From an uncultured Pelagibacteraceae bacterium (GTDB lineage Bacteria; Pseudomonadota; Alphaproteobacteria; Pelagibacterales; Pelagibacteraceae), in NCBI GenBank assembly GCA_902549495.1, contig CACCVU010000003.1:1-58847 (forward strand): a stretch of 58,847 nucleotides of DNA, in the 5' to 3' direction. Of this stretch, positions 30,915 through 41,708 are shown piece after piece (the stretch's first letter is position 1; each line of letters starts with the position of its first letter). The notes below the pieces were generated by a model. That model did no database searches and was not told the DNA's origin. It worked only from the letters and a program-made list of their open reading frames with translations. The position numbers and the translations under genes were made by a program.

Positions 30915-33386
30915 TTGTTGATGTTGTCGAATATTTATAAAAAAATAATCATAGACTTTTCAAAGATTACTTTAATATCATTATCAATATTAATAGGATT
31001 TTCTTTATATCACTCAAAAAATTTCAATCTTGATGCATCCTCTGATGCTCTACTTTTAGAAGGAGACAAGGACTTAAAATATTTAAGAGAGGTGAATGAA
31101 AGATATGGATCAAGAGATTTTTTAGTTCTGACTTATACACCTGTATCAAGTTTTACTGAAAAAGAAACTATTTTAAACTTACAATTATTAAAATCTAAAA
31201 TTGAAAAACTTACTTGGGTCGAAAGTGTAATAACAGTAATAGACGTACCATTATTAAAAAGTACTGATGAAAATTTGATGGATAGACTAAAAAATTATAA
31301 AAATTTGGCCTACCCCGAAATTGATAGAAAAAGGGGATTTGAAGAAATTTTAAATAGTCCAATTTATAAAAACTACGTTATTAGTGAGGATGGAAAAACA
31401 TCTGGCATAGTAGTTTATTTAAAGAAGGATGAAAGATTGGCTGAATTCATTAAAATAAAGGATAAATACTTTATTCAATCTCAAGAAATAGGTTTAACTA
31501 GAGAAGAAAAGAATAGTTATAAAAAGTTTATCAAAGAGTATGATGAATATAAAAATTTATACAATATCAGAAATCGTCAAAATATTAGTGAAATAAGAGA
31601 TGTAATTAGTAAATATGGTGAAAATGCAAAAATACAATTAGGTGGTATCCCAATGATTGCTGATGACATGATGAGTTTTATAAAAAATGATATTATTGTT
31701 TTTGGTATTGGCGTGTTTGTTTTTATAATTTTTACTCTTTGGTTAATTTTTAAAAATATTAAGTGGGTGATAATGCCTTTAATGGGATGTTTAACCTCAG
31801 TGATAGTGATGATTGGTCTATTAGGATTAATTGGTTGGAAGGTAACTGTAATATCCTCAAATTTCATCGCTTTAATGTTAATATTAAATATGGCAATGAA
31901 CATTCATGTAACTGTTAGATTCCTCCAATTAAAAAAAGAATTTCCAGAAATATCAAAATCGCAGGCAGTATTAATTTCAGCAAAAAAAATGATGCTTCCA
32001 ATACTTTATACTGTGCTTACAACCATTTGTGCCTTTCTTTCTTTAATTTTTAGTGGAATAAAACCAATTATTGATTTTGGTTGGATGATGACTTTAGGAC
32101 TAATTGTTTCATTTCTTATTACATTTCTACTTTTGCCCTCTCTTCTTTATTCTTTTTCTTTAGAAAATGAAATAGATATCAAAAATACTGAAAAATCTTT
32201 CATAACATCGCTTCTTGGATCTATCGCAAAAAAACACAAATTACCAATTTTTGGTTTCACAGGAGTAATAGTAATTGCAAGTATAATAGGTATATCAAAA
32301 TTAGAAGTTGAAAATAGTTTTATCAATTACTTTGATAAAAAGACAGAAATTTATAAGGGCATGAAAAAGATTGATGAAGATTTAGGGGGAACAACACCTT
32401 TAAATGTAATCATTAAATTTCCTATAAAAAAAATAAATGAGGAACAAGATGATGAATTTTCTGAATGGGAAGAAGATAGCAATGAAAATGAAAATAAGGC
32501 CAAATATTGGTTTACACGAGATAAAATGGATAAAATTTTAAAGGTGCATGATTATTTAGACTCACTGCCTGAAATCGGGAAAGTTTTATCTTTTGGGTCA
32601 ATTTTAAGAGTGGCAGAGGATTTAAATAATAAAAAATTACAAAGCTTAGAAATTGCAGTCCTTTATAGTAAAATCCCACCCGAAATAAAAAAAGAAATTA
32701 TATCACCTTACATTTCAGTTGAAAAAGACGAGGCAAGAATAAGTGTTAGAATAAAAGACTCTTTAGAAAATTTGAGAAGAAATGATTTAATTGAGAAAAT
32801 TAATTTAGATTTAAATAAAAAACTTGGATTTAAAAAAGAGGAATATCAGCTTACTGGAGTTCTTATTCTATTCAATAATCTTCTTCAGAGCCTATTTAAA
32901 TCTCAAATATTGACTCTTGGAATAGTAATGATTGGAATAGTTACAATGTTTTTCATTCTATTTAGAAACTTAAATTTATCACTTATTGGGGTAGTGCCAA
33001 ATTTTATAGCAGCTTTTTTTATTTTAGGAATAATTGGTTTAGCTAAAATTCCTCTAGACATGATGACGATTACTATTGCAGCTATAACAATAGGAATAGC
33101 TGTAGATAACAGCATTCACTATATATATAGATTTAAAGAGGAGTTTGAAAGGATCAAAGATTACAAAAAAACACTTGATAGATGCCATAGCACAGTTGGT
33201 ATTGCTATATTAAACACCTCAATTACAATTGTGTTTGGGTTTTCAATTCTTATTTTGTCTAACTTTATTCCAACAATTTATTTTGGCGTATTCACAGGAA
33301 TAGCAATGTTATTTGCGATGATTTCGGTGTTAACTCTTCTGCCGCAGTTAATTTTAATTTTTAAACCTTTCGGAGAGGAAATTTAA
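30915..33386 (+). CDS. RND/MMPL-superfamily transporter (predicted exporter)
   Basis: Two six-TM-type blocks with TIAAITIGIAVDNSIHYIYRFKEEF and large extracytoplasmic loops. Confidence 0.8.
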   Translation: MLMLSNIYKKIIIDFSKITLISLSILIGFSLYHSKNFNLDASSDALLLEGDKDLKYLREVNERYGSRDFLVLTYTPVSSFTEKETILNLQLLKSKIEKLTWVESVITVIDVPLLKSTDENLMDRLKNYKNLAYPEIDRKRGFEEILNSPIYKNYVISEDGKTSGIVVYLKKDERLAEFIKIKDKYFIQSQEIGLTREEKNSYKKFIKEYDEYKNLYNIRNRQNISEIRDVISKYGENAKIQLGGIPMIADDMMSFIKNDIIVFGIGVFVFIIFTLWLIFKNIKWVIMPLMGCLTSVIVMIGLLGLIGWKVTVISSNFIALMLILNMAMNIHVTVRFLQLKKEFPEISKSQAVLISAKKMMLPILYTVLTTICAFLSLIFSGIKPIIDFGWMMTLGLIVSFLITFLLLPSLLYSFSLENEIDIKNTEKSFITSLLGSIAKKHKLPIFGFTGVIVIASIIGISKLEVENSFINYFDKKTEIYKGMKKIDEDLGGTTPLNVIIKFPIKKINEEQDDEFSEWEEDSNENENKAKYWFTRDKMDKILKVHDYLDSLPEIGKVLSFGSILRVAEDLNNKKLQSLEIAVLYSKIPPEIKKEIISPYISVEKDEARISVRIKDSLENLRRNDLIEKINLDLNKKLGFKKEEYQLTGVLILFNNLLQSLFKSQILTLGIVMIGIVTMFFILFRNLNLSLIGVVPNFIAAFFILGIIGLAKIPLDMMTITIAAITIGIAVDNSIHYIYRFKEEFERIKDYKKTLDRCHSTVGIAILNTSITIVFGFSILILSNFIPTIYFGVFTGIAMLFAMISVLTLLPQLILIFKPFGEEI

Positions 33387-33395
33387 AATCAATTT

Positions 33396-33941
33396 ATGAT
33401 TGAGGAGTTTTTAAAATTTTTAAGTAAGCTTAATTATTTTGATATTACATTTGTAGTCATTTTAGTTTACTTTGTAATTCAATGTTTTGTAAAAGGTTTT
33501 ACGCTAAGTTTAATTTCATTTATGAAGTGGGTTTTCTCTACAATCGTGACGATTATTTTAGTGCCAAAAGTTCAACCCATGGTAAGTGAACATATTAAAT
33601 CAGATTTTATAAATAATATAGGTATAGGTATTACGATATTCATTTTTACATTGTTTTTGACTATTTTAATTGGAAAAGTTTTAGGCAGAGCTTTAACATG
33701 GACTGGGGTTGGATCAATCGATAAAACTTTTGGATTGCTGTTTGGTGTTTTTAAAGGATATGTTGTTTCAGTGTGTATATTTTCTATATTAAATTGGTTT
33801 TATCCTTATCAGAATTGGGGTATATCAGCTGAGGATGCATTCAGTTTTAATTTAGTCGATAAAGGTAGTAAAATGTTGATAGAGGAATTTCCATCGAGTG
33901 AGGATTTTATAGATACGAAAGAAAAAATTGAAAAAATCTAA
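33396..33941 (+). CDS. cvpA: CvpA-family membrane protein
   Basis: Four-TM small protein immediately upstream of purF (FKGYVVSVCIFSIL, GSIDKTFGLLFGVFKG). Confidence 0.88.
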   Translation: MIEEFLKFLSKLNYFDITFVVILVYFVIQCFVKGFTLSLISFMKWVFSTIVTIILVPKVQPMVSEHIKSDFINNIGIGITIFIFTLFLTILIGKVLGRALTWTGVGSIDKTFGLLFGVFKGYVVSVCIFSILNWFYPYQNWGISAEDAFSFNLVDKGSKMLIEEFPSSEDFIDTKEKIEKI

Positions 33942-35379
33942 TTTTGATAAACTTAGTGAAGAGTGTGGTGTGTTTGGTATTTCCAACCATGAAGACGCCT
34001 CTGCACTAGTAGCTTTGGGGCTTCATGCACTACAGCATAGAGGGCAAGAGGGTTGCGGAATAGTTTCATTTGATGGAAAAAATTACCATTCAGAAAAAAG
34101 ACAAGGTCTGGTTGGTGATCACTTTACTGATCCAGAAACTTTAAATAAACTTCCAGGACATTCTGCTGTAGGTCATAATAGATATTCTACAACTGGTGAG
34201 ACATCATTAAGAAACATTCAACCATTTTTTGCAGATTTACATATGGGAGGACTTAGTTTAGCTCATAATGGAAATTTAACTAATGCTCTATATTTAAGAG
34301 ATAATTTAGTGAAGGATGGGGCTATTTTTAGGACAACTAGTGATACTGAAACGATTGTACAACTTATAGCAAAATCCAAGAGGGAGAGATTTATTGATAA
34401 ATTGATTGAGGCGCTTTTTCAAATTCAGGGAGGTTATTCTTTGATTTTAATGACTAATAAAAAATTAGTAGGTGTCAGAGATCCATTTGGAATTCGACCA
34501 CTAGTTATTGGTAAATTAAAAAAATCTTATATTTTTGCATCTGAAACTTGTGCACTTGATATTGTTGGAGCTGAATTTGTCAGAGAGCTCGAAAATGGAG
34601 AAATAGTTGTAATTGAAGATGGTAAACTTTCTAGTATAAAACCTTTTCCAAAACAAAAACCTAGACCATGTGTTTTTGAATATATTTATTTTGCTAGACC
34701 AGATAGTTTAATTGGAGGAAAATGCGCTTATGAATATAGAAAAAATTTAGGAAGAGAACTAGCAAAAGAAACTGATTTACATGCAGATCTTGTTGTCCCT
34801 GTTCCGGACTCTGGAGTTCCGGCCGCGCTAGGATACGCCGAACAATCTAAGAAAAAATTTGAACTTGGATTAATTAGAAATCATTATGTCGGCAGAACTT
34901 TTATTGAGCCTACACAAAATATTAGAAGTTTAGGTGTTAAGCTCAAATTGAGTTCAACTAAAACTATCGTTAAAAATAAATCAATTATTCTTATAGATGA
35001 CTCTTTAGTTCGTGGAACAACTTGTCATAAAATAATAAAAATGCTTTATGAAGCTGGCGCTGCTGAAGTTCATGTAAGAATTGCGTGTCCTCAAATAAGA
35101 TTTCCTGATTTTTATGGCGTTGATATGCCTACTAAGGAGGAATTATTGGCACATGAAAAAAATATTGATGAAATGACTAGATGTATCAAAGCAACAAGTT
35201 TAAACTTTTTAAGCTTGGATGGGCTATATTTAGCTTTGGTAGGTGAAAAAAGAAATGTTGCTTACCCTCAATTCAGCGATCACTATTTCACTGGAGATTA
35301 TCCAATTAAGCTGTCTGATAAACTAAAGGGTTTAAAAGTCAGGCAACTTTCTCTTCTCAGTGGAAAATCTAACAGTTAA
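33928..35379 (+). CDS. purF: Amidophosphoribosyltransferase
   Basis: CGVFGI N-terminal Cys, LQHRGQEGCGI, GHNRYSTTGE, IILIDDSLVRGTTCHKI. Confidence 0.97.
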   Translation: MKKSNFDKLSEECGVFGISNHEDASALVALGLHALQHRGQEGCGIVSFDGKNYHSEKRQGLVGDHFTDPETLNKLPGHSAVGHNRYSTTGETSLRNIQPFFADLHMGGLSLAHNGNLTNALYLRDNLVKDGAIFRTTSDTETIVQLIAKSKRERFIDKLIEALFQIQGGYSLILMTNKKLVGVRDPFGIRPLVIGKLKKSYIFASETCALDIVGAEFVRELENGEIVVIEDGKLSSIKPFPKQKPRPCVFEYIYFARPDSLIGGKCAYEYRKNLGRELAKETDLHADLVVPVPDSGVPAALGYAEQSKKKFELGLIRNHYVGRTFIEPTQNIRSLGVKLKLSSTKTIVKNKSIILIDDSLVRGTTCHKIIKMLYEAGAAEVHVRIACPQIRFPDFYGVDMPTKEELLAHEKNIDEMTRCIKATSLNFLSLDGLYLALVGEKRNVAYPQFSDHYFTGDYPIKLSDKLKGLKVRQLSLLSGKSNS

Positions 35380-36710
35380 TTGACCACAGAAATTTTGTTG
35401 TTAAAATCAAAGAATATCAAAGAGTCTTGAATAAATATTGGCTCAGAATTTAACTTAAATGGTAATTTTGTAATTTTTTCAATGTTTCCATTTAATTCAA
35501 AAACTATTACGTAAGAATTTTTTAAAAATACAAATATTTTATCGTTTATCATAAAGATATTTTTAAATTCTGCAGTTTTTTTATTTGTATTCAAGAACTC
35601 AGATATTTTTCTATTAATATCAAACGAGTAAATAATTCTTCCTGTATCTAAATTAAAACATATAAAGTAATGATTTTTTGAAATTAAAAATAAGTAATTA
35701 TTAATAATTAAAGGCTTAATAAGTGAGGAGAAATTTTTTTTGTAAAGGATTGAGCCAGTATTATTGTCAATTATATATGTAAAATAATTTGTAGAGGCAA
35801 TAATTTTATTTTTGGTATTTATTAATTTATTTCCAAAAAACAAATCACTTGGATTAATATTAGAATTTTCATTAAGATTTATAAACCAATTTATCCGCAT
35901 TTTTCTATTATCTATGGAATATAAAGAACCAAAAGTGTTCAAGAAAAAAGTAGACTCATCATCTAAAGAAATATTATTGATAAACTTATTTTTGACAATA
36001 GTCTCTTCGGTTGGGATTAGTTTAAGTGTATTCCCATTATTTTTATTTATGAAATAAAGATGATTATTTTGATTCGATAATATTAACTTATTTCCAAATA
36101 TTTTTAAGTTAGATCTAAAAGGAATCTTAAAATTTTTTGCCCATAAAATCTTTTTGTTAAAATAATCTAATGAATATAGATAACCCAAATTATCTGATAC
36201 ATAGATAATATTTTTTTCAACAATTATATTTAGTTTTTTCAAATTCTTTTTATGTTTCTTTTTGTAAAAATTAAAATAAAAGATTTTCTTTTTATTAGAT
36301 AGTGAATAAACATTAATATTTCCCTCTTGGTCAGTCGAAATAACGTTATCATTCTCGAAAAGAATATAATCGTCTACTGTATATTTAGTAATCCTTTTGC
36401 TACGAAAAGATTTATTATTTAAATCACTTAATTTAAAGTTTCTTGAACTATTATTTTGATCGTAGAAAATATCAATCCATTCTAAATTAGAATACGATTC
36501 CGGTATTCTAAATTTGAAACCATCTTTAATCTTTATTTCTTTTTTAAAAGGGTAATTTGTGGTTATTAGATCTTCAAATTGATAAAATTCATCACTATTT
36601 TCTGTTGTAATTTTTGACTCACTTTTCCAGATACCAGATCTTTTATCAAAAGAGCAGCTATGTAGAATTACAAATATAAAAAAAATATAAAAAAATTTCA
36701 TTAGGCTCAA
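35376..36710 (-). CDS. BamB-like PQQ-repeat lipoprotein
   Basis: Lipobox-like VILHSCSFDKRSGIW and beta-propeller repeats (IIYVSDNLGYLYSLDYFNKKILWAKNF...). Confidence 0.7.
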   Translation of the reverse strand: MSLMKFFYIFFIFVILHSCSFDKRSGIWKSESKITTENSDEFYQFEDLITTNYPFKKEIKIKDGFKFRIPESYSNLEWIDIFYDQNNSSRNFKLSDLNNKSFRSKRITKYTVDDYILFENDNVISTDQEGNINVYSLSNKKKIFYFNFYKKKHKKNLKKLNIIVEKNIIYVSDNLGYLYSLDYFNKKILWAKNFKIPFRSNLKIFGNKLILSNQNNHLYFINKNNGNTLKLIPTEETIVKNKFINNISLDDESTFFLNTFGSLYSIDNRKMRINWFINLNENSNINPSDLFFGNKLINTKNKIIASTNYFTYIIDNNTGSILYKKNFSSLIKPLIINNYLFLISKNHYFICFNLDTGRIIYSFDINRKISEFLNTNKKTAEFKNIFMINDKIFVFLKNSYVIVFELNGNIEKITKLPFKLNSEPIFIQDSLIFFDFNNKISVVN

Positions 36711-37220
36711 CTAATCGACCAAAATATCCTCAGCTAAATTTTTTATTTTAGAGTCAGAATCAACTAATTCATTTAATAAAATTTTTGCATCTTGATTATT
36801 TTGATATTTTAAAAGATATAGTGCTTTTTTAAATTTTAAAATGTCTTTTTGTTCTTTTTTTTTTTGACTTTTTTCTACTATATCAAAATATTCCAATACT
36901 TTAGCATTATTTTTTTCTAAATCCTTTTCTATAATATTATTTAAGGCTAAAATTGAATAAAAACTATTATTTGATTTCAATATATTTTCATATATTTTTT
37001 TTGATTTGCTTATTTCGTCACCAGTATAGAGTATTCCTGCTTTAATGAATTCTTCCGAAATTTGAATATTTTTTTTTTTATTAAAAGCCTCAACTAATAT
37101 AATTGAAACCAATAAAATTAAAATTCCAAAGAAAAACATTAGGGTTTTAATTTTATTTTTCTTGTAGAAAATAGTTAATCTACTTTTAAAATCAATTTTA
37201 TTATCAAAATTTTGTTCCAT
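36711..37220 (-). CDS. Membrane-anchored TPR-like protein (YfgM/DUF2133-like, upstream of BamB-like gene)
   Basis: Single N-terminal TM followed by helical repeats; context with BamB-like gene. Confidence 0.55.
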   Translation of the reverse strand: MEQNFDNKIDFKSRLTIFYKKNKIKTLMFFFGILILLVSIILVEAFNKKKNIQISEEFIKAGILYTGDEISKSKKIYENILKSNNSFYSILALNNIIEKDLEKNNAKVLEYFDIVEKSQKKKEQKDILKFKKALYLLKYQNNQDAKILLNELVDSDSKIKNLAEDILVD

Positions 37221-38007
37221 TTAGAAAGTTTTTTTTAAGTGGAAATTTTCCTTTTTTTACGTCTCTAGTATATTTTTTTACAGCTTTTTCAATTGTTGTA
37301 TTTAATGTTGCATATTTTTTTACAAATTTTGGGTAAAAACCGCTAATACCAAGCATATCATCTGTAACAAGTATTTGGCCATCACAATTAGTGGAAGATC
37401 CAATTCCTATAGTCGGTATTCTAAGGTTTTTTGTGACTAATGCTGATGCATGCGGTGTCAAACATTCGAGTACCAATGAAAATGCTCCGGCTTTCTCAAT
37501 TAATTTTGCCTCTTTTAAAAGTTTGTTCGCTTTAGATGTTGACTGGCCCTCAACCTTAAATTTTTTTTTAAATTGTGGAGTATAACCTATATGCCCCATA
37601 ACAGGAATTTTCGACTTAACAAGCTCCTTTATAATATCAAAATTTTTATTATTACTCTCCAGTTTTACTGCGTCACACTTTGTCAATCTCATAATTAATT
37701 TAGCGTTTTTTTTAGCAGTGTTTTTATTGTTGTAAGATCCTTTGGGCATGTCTACCACTAGAAGAGATTTTTTTACTCCTTTTTTGACACTTAAAGTGTG
37801 ATTAATTATCATGTCTAAGTTAATTTTGTGAGTATCGTCTAGCCCATATAGAACATTTGCCATTGAATCACCGACTAAAATGATGTCGCAATAATTATCT
37901 AAAATTTTTGCAATATTCTTTGAATAAGCAGTTAAACTTACAATTTTTGATTTATTCTTTTTTTTTAAGATTTTTTTAATTTTTATATTCATTTTATTCA
38001 AGCTCAA
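37204..38007 (-). CDS. panB: 3-methyl-2-oxobutanoate hydroxymethyltransferase
   Basis: [69 protein letters not shown]. Confidence 0.95.
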   Translation of the reverse strand: MSLNKMNIKIKKILKKKNKSKIVSLTAYSKNIAKILDNYCDIILVGDSMANVLYGLDDTHKINLDMIINHTLSVKKGVKKSLLVVDMPKGSYNNKNTAKKNAKLIMRLTKCDAVKLESNNKNFDIIKELVKSKIPVMGHIGYTPQFKKKFKVEGQSTSKANKLLKEAKLIEKAGAFSLVLECLTPHASALVTKNLRIPTIGIGSSTNCDGQILVTDDMLGISGFYPKFVKKYATLNTTIEKAVKKYTRDVKKGKFPLKKNFLNGTKF

Positions 38008-39553
38008 TAGTGCTGGGTGGTTTGGAGCTTATATCATATACTACTCTATTAATTCCTTTAACATTATTCACAATTTTATTAGAAATTTTATCTAAAAATT
38101 CTTTTGGAAAATTAAAATAATCTGCTGTCATGCCATCTTCAGAGGTTACAGCTCTTATTAAACAAGTATACTCATAAGTTCTCGAATCTCCCATGACTCC
38201 AACAGTTTTGATAGGAAGAAGAGCTGCATAAGCTTGCCAAATTTTATCATAAAGTTTACTTTTATTTAACTCATTTATATAAATTTGGTCCGCTTCTTGT
38301 AGGATCCTAATTTTTTCTAAAGTTACGTTTCCTATTATTCTTATAGCAAGACCTGGTCCAGGAAAAGGATGTCTATTGAAAATATCATTTGAAAGACCTA
38401 AAGATTTTCCTAAGATTCTAACTTCGTCTTTAAAAAACTCTTTTAGTGGTTCGATTAGTTTCAAATTCATTTTTTTTGGCAATCCTCCAACATTATGGTG
38501 AGACTTAATTTTAGATGTTTTGCTTCCTGTTGAGGATTTGCTTTCAATAATGTCTGGATAAAGTGTGCCTTGCGCTAGAAATTTAACATTTCTGTATTTT
38601 TTTGCCTCCTTTTCAAAAATTTTGATAAATAAATTTCCAATAATTTTTCTTTTTTTTTCGGGATTTGAAATATATTTAAGTTTTCTTAAAAAAATTTTTG
38701 AGGCGTCGATTAATTTTACATTAAGACCATATTTTTTTTTGAATGCTTTGTAAGTATATTTGAACTCATTTTTTCTCATAAGCCCCGTATCAACCATAAT
38801 ACAGATTAATTTTTTTTTTATCGCCTTGTTAATCAACAAGGCAACTACGCTACTATCAACGCCTCCTGAAAGAGCACATATTGCTCTGTCTTTTTTAATT
38901 TCATTTTTTACCTCCTTTATAAGGCGTTTTTTTTGTGAAACTATTCCCCAATTTTTTTTAATTCTACAAATTGAAAATAAAAAGTTTTTAAATATTTGTT
39001 TTCCATTATCAGTATGAGTTACTTCAGGGTGAAATTGAACTCCATAAATTTTCAACTTTTTATTTTCTATGATAGTAAGCTTCGAATCTTTTGTGTATGC
39101 AATTGCAGAAAAATTTCTTGGTAACTTAACTACTGCATCTTCATGACTCATCCAAACAGACATTTTTGGTCTAAAAAAATTTTTAGTTAATAAAGAATTT
39201 TTTTTTTTGAAAATGAAAGCTCTTCCAAATTCTCTTCTTTTTTTTGATGATTTTATCTTTCCGCCATTTAATTTTGAAATAAGTTGTAAGCCATAACAAA
39301 TGCCAAGTATTGGGATTTTTTTCAAAAATATACTCTTTGGTATGCTTTGAAACGCTCGCTTTGTAACTGATGATGGGCCACCCGAAAGTATAATTCCTTT
39401 GATTAAATTAAAACTTTTAATATTTTTAATTTCAATAGGAGTTATGACTTCAGAAAAAACTCCTAAATCTCTTATTCTTCTGGCAATTAATTTTGTTACT
39501 TGCGAACCAAAATCTATAATTAGTATTTTTTTCTTTTCTTTAAGAAATTGCAT
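37994..39553 (-). CDS. guaA: GMP synthase (glutamine-hydrolysing)
   Basis: [53 protein letters not shown]. Confidence 0.97.
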   Translation of the reverse strand: MQFLKEKKKILIIDFGSQVTKLIARRIRDLGVFSEVITPIEIKNIKSFNLIKGIILSGGPSSVTKRAFQSIPKSIFLKKIPILGICYGLQLISKLNGGKIKSSKKRREFGRAFIFKKKNSLLTKNFFRPKMSVWMSHEDAVVKLPRNFSAIAYTKDSKLTIIENKKLKIYGVQFHPEVTHTDNGKQIFKNFLFSICRIKKNWGIVSQKKRLIKEVKNEIKKDRAICALSGGVDSSVVALLINKAIKKKLICIMVDTGLMRKNEFKYTYKAFKKKYGLNVKLIDASKIFLRKLKYISNPEKKRKIIGNLFIKIFEKEAKKYRNVKFLAQGTLYPDIIESKSSTGSKTSKIKSHHNVGGLPKKMNLKLIEPLKEFFKDEVRILGKSLGLSNDIFNRHPFPGPGLAIRIIGNVTLEKIRILQEADQIYINELNKSKLYDKIWQAYAALLPIKTVGVMGDSRTYEYTCLIRAVTSEDGMTADYFNFPKEFLDKISNKIVNNVKGINRVVYDISSKPPSTIELE

Positions 39554-39979
39554 TTACTTTTTGGATAAATTTTCAATTTCTTTTTTTAACTTTTTACTTC
39601 TTTCACAAAAATTTTCACATAATCTTATCAATCTCTCATTAAGCTCTTTGCTTTTTTTGTAATCTGATGAGTCCAATTTTAATTTTGCTAAATTATAAAT
39701 AGCCTCTTCATTTTTCGGATTAATTAAAATGACAGTATTTAAGTTTTGTTCCTCTAAATATTTGTTATCTAAATTGTTAAAGATTTTTGAAAGATATAAA
39801 TAAGACATCTCACTTTTTGGATTAAAAACTATATCTTGCTCAAATTTAAATTTAGCCTCATCAAATTTTTTATTTTTAAAAAGACTAAGGCCTTCTTTAA
39901 AATACTCAGTATTTGCCATTACGAAATTTGGTGTAAATAACAATATTATTAAAAAAATTTTGAAAATTGTATTTTTCAT
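39554..39979 (-). CDS. Small exported TPR-repeat protein
   Basis: Signal peptide (FKIFLIILLFTPNFVMA) and TPR-like repeats between guaA and guaB. Confidence 0.65.
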   Translation of the reverse strand: MKNTIFKIFLIILLFTPNFVMANTEYFKEGLSLFKNKKFDEAKFKFEQDIVFNPKSEMSYLYLSKIFNNLDNKYLEEQNLNTVILINPKNEEAIYNLAKLKLDSSDYKKSKELNERLIRLCENFCERSKKLKKEIENLSKK

Positions 39980-41055
39980 AATTTATAATTTATCGTTTTT
40001 TGAGTCATTTCAACACTATGCACCATACTCTCATAGAATCCAGCTTTAGTAATTTTGATAAATTTAGCATTTTTGGATATTTGATCTAAATTTTGAGCGC
40101 CTATATAACCCATGGATGAGCGTAACCCTCCCTTAAGTTGATAAATAATTTTTGATACACTCCCTTTGTATTCTACTCTACCTTCGACACCTTCTGGAAC
40201 AAATTTTGATTTATCCTTGAAATTTTTCTGAAAATACCTGTTTGCAGATCCAGATGACATTGCTCCAATTGAACCCATTCCTCTATAATGTTTATAGAAT
40301 TTACCTTTATATTTAAATTTTTTACCTGGACTTTCATCAGTTCCTGCAAAAATTGAACCCATCATAATAGCGTCTGCACCTGCTGCTAAAGCTTTTGCAA
40401 TATCGCCAGAAAATTTTATTCCTCCATCAGAAATGATTTTGACTTTTTTTTTCCTCAACGCCTCCTTTACTTCTAAAATTGCGGATATTTGTGGTACACC
40501 AATTCCAGCTACCATTCTTGTTGTGCATATGGAACCTGGTCCAATGCCAACTTTTATAATATCTGCTCCCGAATTGTACAATTTTTTAGCAGCTTCTCCT
40601 GTAGCAATATTTCCCACACAGAAAGGTATTGAATTATCAATTTTTTTTAACTTTGATAAAGTTTTCAATACTTTTTTGCTGTGTCCATGGGCTGTATCAA
40701 TCACAATTAAATCACATCCATTGTTTATTAAAGATTTAGCTCTGACAACGTCTTCTTCATTTGTGCCAACTGCGGCACCTACAAATAATTTTTTTTTCTT
40801 AACTTTAATTATTTCTTTTACTTGCTCTCTAATATTGAGGTTTCGATGAATTATTCCAATGCCCCCGGCTTCAGCGATTGCAATAGCCATTTTAGACCCA
40901 GTAACTGTATCCATTGCAGAAGACAAAAAAGGCACTCCCAAATTGATTTTTGAAGTTAAGCTTAAGGAAATATCTGTTTCAGAAGGTAAAACATCCGAAT
41001 ATTGCGGAAGCAACAATACATCATCAAATGTTAAAGACTCTTTTATTGATACCAT
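39976..41055 (-). CDS. guaB: IMP dehydrogenase lacking CBS (Bateman) domain
   Basis: LTFDDVLLLPQYSDVLPSE, FLSSAMDTVTG, GIGPGSICTTRMVAGIGVPQ, DGGIKFSGDIAKALAAGADAIMMGSIFAGTDESPG; 359 aa, no CBS pair. Confidence 0.95.
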   Translation of the reverse strand: MVSIKESLTFDDVLLLPQYSDVLPSETDISLSLTSKINLGVPFLSSAMDTVTGSKMAIAIAEAGGIGIIHRNLNIREQVKEIIKVKKKKLFVGAAVGTNEEDVVRAKSLINNGCDLIVIDTAHGHSKKVLKTLSKLKKIDNSIPFCVGNIATGEAAKKLYNSGADIIKVGIGPGSICTTRMVAGIGVPQISAILEVKEALRKKKVKIISDGGIKFSGDIAKALAAGADAIMMGSIFAGTDESPGKKFKYKGKFYKHYRGMGSIGAMSSGSANRYFQKNFKDKSKFVPEGVEGRVEYKGSVSKIIYQLKGGLRSSMGYIGAQNLDQISKNAKFIKITKAGFYESMVHSVEMTQKTINYKL

Positions 41056-41081
41056 ATAAATTTATATACGATTTTAAAGAT

Positions 41082-41708
41082 TTATAAAGTCTTTAAAATT
41101 TCACAATGTAAATAAGTTTCCTTTGACTCTTTTCTACTAGACTCTGGTTTAAAAAAATTTACATTTTTAAACATGGATTTAGCTAAATTTTTAACTTCAA
41201 TAAAATCTTCACCCATAAACAACTTTGATACAAATATTCCGTCTTTTTTGAGCATTTTTAATGAGAAATTTATTGCTTCAGCGCAAAGTTGATTTGTTCT
41301 AATAGAATCTAAAGACTTATTTCCTGTAGTGTCTGCTGCCATATCCGACACAATCACATCCAATTTTCCTTTTACATAGTTTTTTATTTTATCTTTGGTA
41401 CTTGATTCGAAAAAGTTACAGCGTAAAAATTTAACATTATAAATTGGCTGCATATATTTTATGTCAATAGATAGAATTTTTCCATCAGTGATAAGTTTGC
41501 TCGCAACTTGTGACCAACCTCCTGGATATGATCCTAAATCCAATAAATTTGAATTTTTTTTTATAAATTTAAATTTATCGTTTAGCTCAATTAGCTTAAA
41601 AGCCGCTCTAGATCTATAGCCAAGAGTTTTTGATTTTTTAAAAAATGGGTCTCTATGCTGTTTGATTTTCCAAGTGTTACTTTTTTTTACTCGTTTTGAT
41701 TTTTTCAT
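41082..41708 (-). CDS. rlmE: 23S rRNA 2'-O-ribose U2552 methyltransferase (FtsJ/RrmJ)
   Basis: YRSRAAFKLIELNDKF, LDLGSYPGGWSQVAS, DVIVSDMAADTTGNKSLD. Confidence 0.93.
   Translation of the reverse strand: MKKSKRVKKSNTWKIKQHRDPFFKKSKTLGYRSRAAFKLIELNDKFKFIKKNSNLLDLGSYPGGWSQVASKLITDGKILSIDIKYMQPIYNVKFLRCNFFESSTKDKIKNYVKGKLDVIVSDMAADTTGNKSLDSIRTNQLCAEAINFSLKMLKKDGIFVSKLFMGEDFIEVKNLAKSMFKNVNFFKPESSRKESKETYLHCEILKTL

Noticed and set aside
40433-40849. Plus-strand ORF of 138 aa opposite guaB
   Set aside because: Antisense shadow of conserved guaB catalytic region.
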